Below are positions 56,600 to 64,000 of a DNA stretch of 64,000 nucleotides, piece by piece (the stretch's first letter is position 1; every line of letters starts with the position of its first letter). The stretch is from the NCBI GenBank assembly GCA_030704615.1, contig CM060734.1, forward strand, positions 2,728,001 to 2,792,000. The letters are read 5' to 3'. This DNA comes from Takakia lepidozioides. Its lineage: Eukaryota; Streptophyta; Takakiopsida; Takakiales; Takakiaceae. The position numbers were made by a program, and so were the translations under genes. Under the pieces are notes generated by a model. The model saw only the letters and a list, made by a program, of their open reading frames with translations, ran no database searches and was not told the origin of the DNA.

Positions 56600-56700
56600 C
56601 ATTGGTAGTGTAGTGGTTAGTACTCTCTAATGGAGTTGCATAGGGCTGGGGTCTAATCCCCCTCCCGGCCTACCCCCTCAACAGTAGCACTTAGTTTTTT
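56600..56700 (+). repeat. tRNA-derived SINE head, copy 2
   Basis: About 167 bp after the first copy, the order GTGTAGTGGTTAGTACTCTC, GTTGCATAGGGCTGGGG and TCTAATCCCCCTCCC recurs, again ending in a T-rich tail. The B box is weaker (one base lost). Confidence 0.6.
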
Positions 56701-57219
56701 TTTTTGAATCTGTCTACTTTCTGAATATCGGATATACTAACATTGAATATTGAATATACATTGAACATTGAACATGGAATTTGCAAACGAGATGTTTTAC
56801 TGGGTTGTGCCAAAAGCTTCATATGGATAGCTATAAAGGCTTCTGGATGGCCTGATTATGCAGATCAAGTCAATTTTGCAGCACTTGGGTAGTATTGTCA
56901 CTCCCAGCTGCTGGATTTAGGATCTTAGTAGCCAATTTTTGACCTCTCTTGCATTGCATTTGCGTCGAAAGTACACTCGGGTGATAGAGTCCCTCCTGAG
57001 CCCGGGTCTGTATTTTCCATGAGCAATGAGCAGACGAGCCATGAGCAGAGTTTTCGAACCTACCCCGAAGCAAACCCGAAGCTAGATTCCAGGTTCGGGA
57101 TAGGCTCGAGATACAAGCAAAGCTGATGGACCAAGGTTATATCTCTAAAATTGACTAAATGTATGGTATACAGTATGGTATGTACGGTATGTGACCTATA
57201 CCCGCGCGGGCAAAACGGA

Positions 57220-57505
57220 AAATGGACAGCCGGAAGTCTGTGCCGGTTTTTCAAAAAAAAAAAAAAACTGAAAAAGGCAGCCGGAAGTCTGTGCCGACTT
57301 CTCAAATAAAAACAAAAAAAAAGGAAAATGGGCTAAAAAACGGAAAAAAGGTTAATAAAACAGAAATTGAGCCAAAAAATGGAAAATGGGCAACCGGAAG
57401 TCCGTGCCGACTTCTCCAAAAATGAAAAAAGAAAAAGAAAAACTGAAAATGGACACCCGGAAGTCTGTGCCGACTTCTCAAAAAAAAAAAAAAAAAAACC
57501 GCACG
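57220..57505. repeat. A-rich tandem repeat with CGGAAGTC/GACTTCTC pairs
   Basis: Four units carry GCCGGAAGTCTGTGCCGACTTCT-type pairs at about 57,228, 57,280, 57,391 and 57,459, separated by poly-A-rich stretches. The Lys-rich open frames here are by-products. Confidence 0.8.
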
Positions 57506-58366
57506 GTCTTCACATGGTCAGGTTGGACCGCGGTTATAGAAGAAACACCTATTCCCGGGGTTGCTCCAACTCGTCTGCAAGAGCAAAAATGCTCTCTAAG
57601 TCGGCACCGACGCCCAAAATATGGGGAAATCCCGAACCTAGCTTTGCATCCGAACCTAACTTGATTGTTCTAGATGAGGGGAAATCGTGCACTTGTAACA
57701 CTGAAAAACAGGTTCCGATGGTCGGAAACCTGGGAATATTTGCATAAATATGCAAAAAATATTCTTTTTGGGGATTCTTCTCATGCTTTTTTGTGCTCAC
57801 TGCTCGTAGAAAAACTACCCCCCTGAGCCCAAAGGTGTAGCATGAATGAATCATTGTCTTGGATCCAAGTAGTCAATGAATAGGCAATACTCTACTGCAT
57901 GTGACAGGCTTTGGGTATCGTCGCAACAGGGAACAACCATTGTCATGTTTTGCAAAGCTCTTTTTTTGCAACCTTCCATCAAAATGTAGAAATTTTTGTA
58001 GGTCTGCAAACTGAGGCCTAATTGCACTTCCAATCCTTTCTGTTGAGATTATGTCATGCCGCAACAACCTTTTGGAAGGCCTCGATGGCTTGGGCACGTT
58101 TCTTCATGGGCATGTCACCGTTTTATCATTGCTTGCCTTCAAAGTGGGCAAGTGTTTGGCTCAGTCTTACAAATTCCCCAACTTTGGACCACATGCAAGC
58201 CACTTCTGGCTGGGCATCCCAGTGGGTTCGACTCCCTCTTGGTTCTTGGCCTTTTGAAGGCCTCCGAAGGGTAAGTACTTGGTACTGTCTTCTGCCAATG
58301 TGAAATACCAATCTGACAACAGGGCCTTGGTGCACTTCCTGCATACAGGAAAGGGATGGTTCCATT
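57506..58366. other. No recognisable gene
   Basis: Several short overlapping frames on both strands. 58,060-58,260 contains a GTGGGTTCGACTCCCTCTTGG stretch that looks like a decayed pol III B box. Nothing further is supported. Confidence 0.35.
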
Positions 58367-58883
58367 CACTAGAAGGAAAATGCGGAATAACCACTGGCCC
58401 TTTAACCACTACTGTCTTTTCCCACTCTATAAACCACTAGTAATAGCTTGCCAGTGGTTAATCCCGATGAAATGCCACGGTGGCATCACAGACAGTGGTT
58501 GGAAGTGGTTTCAACCACTCAATAGTCCACGTGTAATAATTTTTTTTTTTTTTTTTTTATTTTTTATTTGATATATATTTTAGTTAATAAATATTATATT
58601 CCACATGGACGGGTACAGTGGTAGATTGTGAGTGGTTATAGACACCTCAGTGATGGAAAGTGGTTGAAGCCACCTGCTACTCCACGTGTAATAGTTAAAA
58701 TTTTATTTATGATTTATGATTTGGAAATATATTTTAATTAATAAATATAATATTCCACGTGGACGGGGACAGTGCATGTTGATCTCGAGTGGTTAAAGAC
58801 ACCTCATTGATTTGTACCACTTTGACAGTGGTGGAAAGTGGGTGGTGAAAGACACTGTAGTAATTGGAACCACTATTCTAGTG
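58367..58883. mobile_element. CACTA-like non-autonomous element with AACCACT/AGTGGTT motifs
   Basis: The left end reads CACTAGAAGGAAAA and the right end TTCTAGTG (CACTAGAA reversed). In between, ACCACT/AGTGGT occurs many times in both orientations, like subterminal repeats. A ~180-bp internal duplication contains CCACGTGTAATA and ATTCCACATGGACGGG. The 3-bp flanks (ATT, GTC) do not match, so the borders are tentative. Confidence 0.45.
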
Positions 58884-58934
58884 GTCGCTCATGAGTGGTT
58901 GTCTACACAGCAGTGTCCATGCCATTGTAGGATG

Positions 58935-59385
58935 ATGCAGGTGTGTACGAGCCTGGCAGCGCTGGATAAGGGTAAGGAAGTCCATGGGGACATTGTCAAA
59001 GCTGGAATTTTACCAGATGTCATTCTGAATAGTACCTTGGTGGACATGTATGATAAATGTGGGTGCATTGAAGCTGCAAAGGGAGTGTTCGACCTAATGG
59101 CTGAACGAAATGTGGTGTCTTGGAGTGCAATGATTGCAAGATATGCACAGCATGGGTGCGGGATGGAGGCTTTGGAGACCTATGAGAAAATGGTGGGAAG
59201 GGGTGAAGCCCAATCACATCACCTTTATTTGTGTCTGCAATGTGTGTGCAAGCCTAGCAGTGCAAGCCTAGCAGCCCTGGAAAAGGGCAGAGAGGTCCAT
59301 GGTGACATCATCAAAGCGGGAATTGAACCAGATATTGTTCTGAACAATACCCTTGTGGACATGTATGCCAATTGTGGCACGCCAT
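58935..59385 (+). pseudogene. PPR repeats, plus-strand fragment
   Basis: Tandem PLS-type PPR units are present: CTSLAALDKGKEVHGDIVK, TLVDMYDKCGCIEAAKGVF, ERNVVSWSAMIARYAQHG, and a second round beginning SLAALEKGREVHGDIIKAG. The frame breaks at about 59,386, where homologous sequence continues on the opposite strand. PPR proteins bind organellar RNA base by base; this piece has no start or end. Confidence 0.8.
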
Positions 59386-60650
59386 GCACCTATTTCCCCT
59401 TTTCCAGAGCTGCAAGGGCAGTGTTCAGATTGACATTGGGTACAATTCCAGCTTTGATGATATCCCCATGAACCTCTTTGCCCTTCTCCAGGGCTACCAG
59501 GCTTGCACAAGCATTACAAATGCACACAAACATGATGTGCTTCCCCCATCATTTATTCATAGGTCTCCAAAGACTCCATCCCACGTCCCTGCTGTGCATA
59601 CCCTGCAAGCATCGCACTCCACGACACCACATCTCGTTCAGCCGTAGTGTCGAACACTCCCTTTGCATCCTGGATGCACCCACATTTTGCAAACATGTCC
59701 ACCAGGGTATTGTTCAGAATGACATCTGGTACAATTCCAGCTCTGAAGATGTCGCCATGGACCTCTTTCCCCTTTTCCAGAGCTGCCAGGGCAGTGTTTA
59801 GAATGACATTTGGTACAATTCCAGCTTTGACGATATCCCCATGCACCTCTTTGCCATTCTCTAGGGCTCCAGGCTTGCACGACGCCACATCCTGTTTAGC
59901 CATAGTGTTGAACACTCCTTTTGCATCCTAGATGCACCCACATTTTGCAAACATGTCCACAAGGGTATTGTTCCGAATGACATCTGGTACAATTCGAGCT
60001 CTGAAGATGTCGCCATGGACCTCTTCCCCCTTTTCCAGAGCTGCCAGGGCAGTGTTCAGAATGACATTTGGTACCATTGCAGCTTTGATGATATCCACAT
60101 GCACCTCTTTGCCCTTCTCTAGGGCTGTCAGGCTTGCACAAACATTGCGAATGCACACAAACATGATGTGCTTCCCCCATCAACTGCTTATAGGTCTCCA
60201 AAGCCTCCATCCCACGTCCCTGCTGTGCATGCAAGCATCGCACTCCACGACGCCACATCTCGTTCAGCCATAGTGTCGAACATTCCCCTTGAATCCTCGA
60301 TGCACCTACATTTTGCATACATGTCCACTAGGGCAGTGTTTAGAATGGCATTTGGTACAATTCCAGCTCTGACGATGTCGCCATGGACATCTGGTACAGC
60401 TTTGAAGATGTCACCATGGACCTCTTTTTCCCCTTTTCTAGGGCTCCCAGGCTTGCACACGCATTGCAAACACAAACAATCGTGATGTGGTTCGGCTTCA
60501 CCCCTTCGTGCATCATTCGCTCGTCCAAAGCATTGTACCACATACATATTTGAATCTGCTGAGATGCTCCTCGGTTTAAAGTCTATAGAGCCTCTTTCAG
60601 TCTGCCTACCTCACAAAGCATCTTCACATGCCCAGAAGAGCCAGAAGAGG
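59386..60650 (-). pseudogene. PPR N-terminal part and repeats, inverted segment
   Basis: On the minus strand the reading starts near 60,650 with LCEVGRLKEAL, a TAG (60,583-60,585), TLNRGASQQIQ, then a PPR unit start (HEGVKPNHITIVCVCNACAS). Repeated blocks follow: ALEKGKEVHGDIVKAGIVPN, LVDMFAKCGCIQDAKGVFD and SWSAMLAGYAQQGRGMESLE. Several units are internally duplicated or short (VILNTALAALEKGKEVHG skips part of a repeat), with frame shifts between them. It is a decayed copy in opposite orientation to its neighbours. Confidence 0.75.
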
Positions 60651-60754
60651 CATTATGGACTCCCTCTCTTTATCCTCTTTCAGAAGCCAACGGGCTAACT
60701 TACGGAATTTAGTATGCATCTCAGGGCCGAGCCTCCATCCCGCGCCCAAGTTGG

Positions 60755-61944
60755 GAATTGTACCAGATGTCATTCTGAACAATACCCTGGTGGACATGTT
60801 TGCAAAATGTGGGTGCATCGAGGATGCAAAGGGAGTGTTCAACACTATGGCTGAACGAGATGTGGTGTCATGGAGTGCGATGCTTGCAGGGTATGCACAG
60901 TAGGGACATGAGATGGAGGCTTTGGAGACCTATAAGCAAATGATGTGCGACGGGGTGAAGCTTGACCACATGTTTGTGTGCGTTTGCAGTGCGTGTGCAA
61001 GCCCGGCAGCCCTGGAAAAGGGCGAAGAGGTGCATGGCGACATTGTTTGAGCTGGAATTGTACCAGATGTGATCCTGAACACTGCCCTGGTGGACATGTA
61101 TGCCAAATGTGGGTGCATGGAGGATGCAAAGGGAGTGTTCGACAATATGGCTGAACGAGATGTGGTGTCGTGGAATGCGATGATCGCAGGATATGCACAG
61201 CATGGTTGTCATAAGGAGGTCGTGCAACTATTTGAAAGAATGCAAAAGAACGGCTTGAAGCCAAGCAATATCACCTTTATATGTGTTCTTTCTGCATGCA
61301 GCCACGCTGGCCTACTGAATGAAGGAAGACGCTACTTTGATTCCCTGAGTCAAGATCATGGTGTCACTCCGACAGTAAAGCACTTTGGCTGCATGGTGGA
61401 CCTTCTTGGACGTGAGGGACAACCGGATGAGGCAGTGGATATGATTAATAAAATGCCCATAAATCCAGGTGTTGTGGTGTGGAAGGCCTTGCTTGGTGCC
61501 TGCAGAATCCATGGCAATGTGGAGATGGCTGAACTTGCAGCAACATCTATCCTCATGTGGGCTGAACAGGATGCCGCGACTTATGTGTTGCTCTCAAACA
61601 TCTATGCTGCAGCTGGCAGGTGGGATGATACTGCAAAGGTGAGAAGAATGATGAAGGTCAAAGGGGTTAGAAACGAGCCAGGTTGCTGCTGCATTGAGGT
61701 TGGCAACAGGGTGCACAGCTTTGTTGTAGATGACAAGTTGCATCCCAGAATTAAGGAAATCCATGTTGAGTTGAGAAGATTGGCTGGGAAGATGAAGGAG
61801 GCGGGGTATGTGCCTGACAGGCGCTTTGTATTGCATGATGTGGGGGAGGAGGAAAATGAATTTTCTCTTTGCCACCACAGTGAGAAGCTGGCCATTAGTT
61901 TTGGCATATCCACGGGAAATGATAGTGGGGTCTACCCAGCATAG
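60755..61944 (+). pseudogene. PPR-E/E+ protein C-terminal part with truncated DYW domain
   Basis: A reading from IVPDVILNNTLVDMFAKCG passes a TAG at 60,901-60,903 (YAQ-stop-GHE, other copies have Gln) and a TGA at about 61,049, then runs open to 61,944. PPR units end in AMIAGYAQHGCHKEVVQLFE and FICVLSACSHAGLLNEGRRY. The E/E+ region follows (ALLGACRIHGNVEMAELAAT, VLLSNIYAAAGRWDDTAKVR). DYW deaminase starts at GYVPDRRFVLHDVGEEE and reaches the catalytic HSEKLAISFG, then ends in NDSGVYPA. The CxxC zinc ligands and the DYW end are missing. Intact relatives edit C to U in organelle RNA; this copy should not. Confidence 0.85.
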
Positions 61945-62540
61945 GTGGGAAGTCAGCCCATAATTGCACTTGACTGAAGGGGTGATATTGGACTGACTTT
62001 GGTGACAGTGGATGGAATCAGAGTGCTGTCCTAATTCTGGGTTTGGGTGGTATGGCTGAACGAGATGTGGTGTCATGTTTGCTGCATTGAATTCTAGGTT
62101 GTCATTATGAGTTGCTAGCAACAAGGCAAGGATGTATGCATGATTTGTGCAGAGGCATGGATAGCTGAAGGAGCAGGGATGGAGTGTGGGTTTTGATTCA
62201 TCCAAGAGGGCCGGATTTCAAGCTTCAGATCACCTATGACTCCCTGTGGATAGCTACAAAAAACCTGCATGGGTAGATGGTCAACTGGAAGCCGCAGCAG
62301 CATTGGCACGATTGATAAAATCAGGCACTGCTCATGAAGGCACCTTCTTCAACACGTTTCACCATGTTTTTCCCTATGATGAGAATCGGCCCTAAATGTT
62401 GAATTTTGCAAATTAGCTGGTTGAGTGAACCTTAAATAGTTTGGAGTGACTTTGACATGATACTGCCAATGTGACAACAAGATTAATATCCAGAAACAGG
62501 TAACAGAGACGAGGAGAAGCTGTGACACAATAGAAACAAT
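61945..62540. other. 3' flank of the PPR locus, no gene seen
   Basis: A stray GGCTGAACGAGATGTGGTGTC at about 62,053 copies the PPR sequence AERDVVS, suggesting further local duplication. Nothing else is recognised. Confidence 0.4.
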
Positions 62541-63344
62541 ATTGCACATGTATGAACTACAAGTCGCAGCCCCCAAGTCAGTGCAACCAGCAGGAGTGCC
62601 TGGTTCCCAACCCACAGTCGCTGTAGTCACTAGTGAGGTAGTGCATTTCAAACCTCCAGTTGTATCTGCCACTTCAACACTCCAGTTGTTGACTCCACTT
62701 GCAAGTCATGAAGGCAACCAGCAGACAACTCATTGCACCACGTGCTGTGACCTCAAGCCTGCACGTCGCGAGACCCGGGAAGCCACGTGTGTCCTTGAAG
62801 GTAACCACGACATACGGTCGCTACTACGAGCCCAGCACTCCGAGACCAGCACTCCGAGACGTAGTTCACAACTTCGCAGTCTGACCATGCAATCGTTGAA
62901 ACGACTTGCTAGTTATTTTTGAACTATTGGTTAGTGCTCGTGTAGTATGAGATCGTAACTATTCAGCAGCGTGAAGCAACGCGGCTACGGCACGTGTCCT
63001 GCCTCCAAGAGAACACGTGGAGTTTTCACACCGAGCCACGCGGCTGTATTCCCGGCGTGCACACAGTGGGGAAGTCGGAACCTCCGGTCAAAAGTCCACC
63101 GTGGTCAAGGTCCAAAATTCAGTCAACGCCGCGCGTGGTGACGCCACATGGCCACACCTTAAGAATTACCCTGCAGTCGGCGTCACGACTGACTGGAACG
63201 ACTCCGACCAGGTAATGACTGGAACGACTGGCTGTTCGATAGGTCTTGTCATTTCGGACTTGTAGTCGCCCAGTCATTTTTTGACTGAAACGACTGGGTT
63301 TCCAGTCGTTCTTTGAGTCGTTATTTCAGCGATTCCTTGTAGTG
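62541..63344. mobile_element. CACTA-type 3' end with AGTCG subterminal motifs
   Basis: The sequence ends CAGCGATTCCTTGTAGTG at 63,344, i.e. CACTACAAGGAATCGCTG in reverse, a CACTA terminus. From 63,170 to 63,330 AGTCGTT/AACGACT motifs recur in both orientations every 10-30 bp. An open frame 62,542-62,922 has no recognised domain and may be spurious. The left terminus was not found, so the start is arbitrary. Confidence 0.6.
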
Positions 63345-63589
63345 TGTTTTGGAGGGCGGAGATGCTGGCATTATGAATACCTCCTCTCGTGCCAGCAGTG
63401 ATGACAGTGAGTGGGCCAGTGCCCCATCCTTGTCTACGAATGGCAAGTATTAATGGTGCGTATTTTTGACGTTTTTCTAGAATAGCGGCACCAGAGAAGC
63501 AGTCATGACAGTAATTCTATAAAATGTATTGTGATATCTGATGATGGGATAGAGGGGGGGGGGGGGGGGGGGGAGTCAGCGGGTAGGCC

Positions 63590-64000
63590 ATGGACTAGGA
63601 GAATGTCCGGGCATAGTCTAGCGGGGCATGTGCAAGATTTGTGAGGTTGACAGATACATGGAAGGAGCCAAGTCTCGGCCAAGTAAGTACAGTGTGGTCG
63701 GGGGGCTGGCCCTGGTATGTGCCAATGTTGATGAGTGTAAACCATCTGGTTGTACGACGTTGTAAGAGGAGCTTGTGGATGTGCTATACGGTGGTTATGA
63801 CGAGCGATTTACAACCCGTGGATGATAGGGTGCGGACATTCGCTAAGAATATGGGGCTGGCCAGGTGTCACGTTTAGCATGGAGGTGGGAGCAGAGTAGG
63901 CAATGCAGGGATGGATTAGGGTTGGCCAGAAGGTGTGTTTGCGTTGGTGGCCCATGTATTGAGCATATCTAAATTTGAGTGTTTGCAGTATTTGAGCATC
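63590..64000 (-). pseudogene. LINE C-terminal fragment at window edge
   Basis: Minus-strand reading from the window end gives QTLKFRYAQYMGHQRKHTFW, then GQPHILSECPHPIIHGL (HILSECP at 63,833-63,853), ARHNHRIAH, and YLAETWLLPCI with CPDILLVHG. The H-x-L-x-E-C-P...RHN pattern is the post-RNase H end of many LINE proteins. A stop follows HGL. The style matches the LINE at 9-17 kb and probably shows what its missing C-terminus looks like. A poly-G run (about 63,556-63,575) lies just left. Confidence 0.6.

Noticed and set aside
57222-57664. Lys-rich basic proteins
   Set aside because: They arise from A-rich tandem repeats; no conserved frame.

Overview
This is nuclear DNA of a plant-type (streptophyte) eukaryote. 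The reasons are GT-AG introns, plant-style Ty3/gypsy elements with a tRNA-iMet type primer site, CACTA, MULE and hAT transposons, and a PLS-class PPR protein with E and partial DYW domains. The overall look (C-rich LINEs, homopolymer hairpins, repeat-choked sequence, a 500-N gap) reminds me of a charophyte such as Chara, but I cannot fix the species from the sequence. I see no clearly intact single-copy host gene. Nearly everything is a mobile element, a relic of one, or a repeat.

Layout. 0-5.2 kb: a MULE transposase relic (DDE part and SWIM finger), a 64-bp tandem repeat, and coiled-coil protein relics on both strands. 5.15-9.17 kb: a chromovirus-like Ty3/gypsy element (gypsy1) with 5' LTR, primer site, gag, protease, RT and RNase H, cut off before integrase. 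9.17-17.16 kb: a LINE whose N-terminal part (2A-like motif, endonuclease, RT) lies on the minus strand, followed on the plus strand by a chromodomain and an RNase H domain. 17.16-31.17 kb: a second, OTA-like Ty3/gypsy element (gypsy2) with a truncated 5' LTR and a complete 3' LTR. Its interior is filled with a gypsy1 fragment, GCGACG repeats, a hAT element with 8-bp target duplication, a ~1.14-kb satellite and the gap.

31.2-37.7 kb: diverged satellite, a four-exon CACTA-type gene, a CACTA 3' end, and a minus-strand gypsy3 relic. 37.7-51.6 kb: several copies, one inverted, of a modular repeat built from a poly-G/poly-C hairpin, an array of CATCC...GGATG palindromes and a conserved tail. 51.9-54.7 kb: a possible spliced gene of unknown family. 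55-58.9 kb: a foldback element, two tRNA-like SINE heads and a CACTA-like element. 58.9-61.9 kb: a rearranged PPR-E-DYW locus. 62.5-64 kb: a CACTA end and a LINE C-terminal fragment.

One theme crosses element types. Broken reading frames are interrupted mostly by TAG where glutamine fits. This looks like C-to-T decay of CAG, which is a CHG methylation context, rather than random nonsense. The most unusual single object is the LINE that appears to carry both a 2A-like peptide and a chromodomain.
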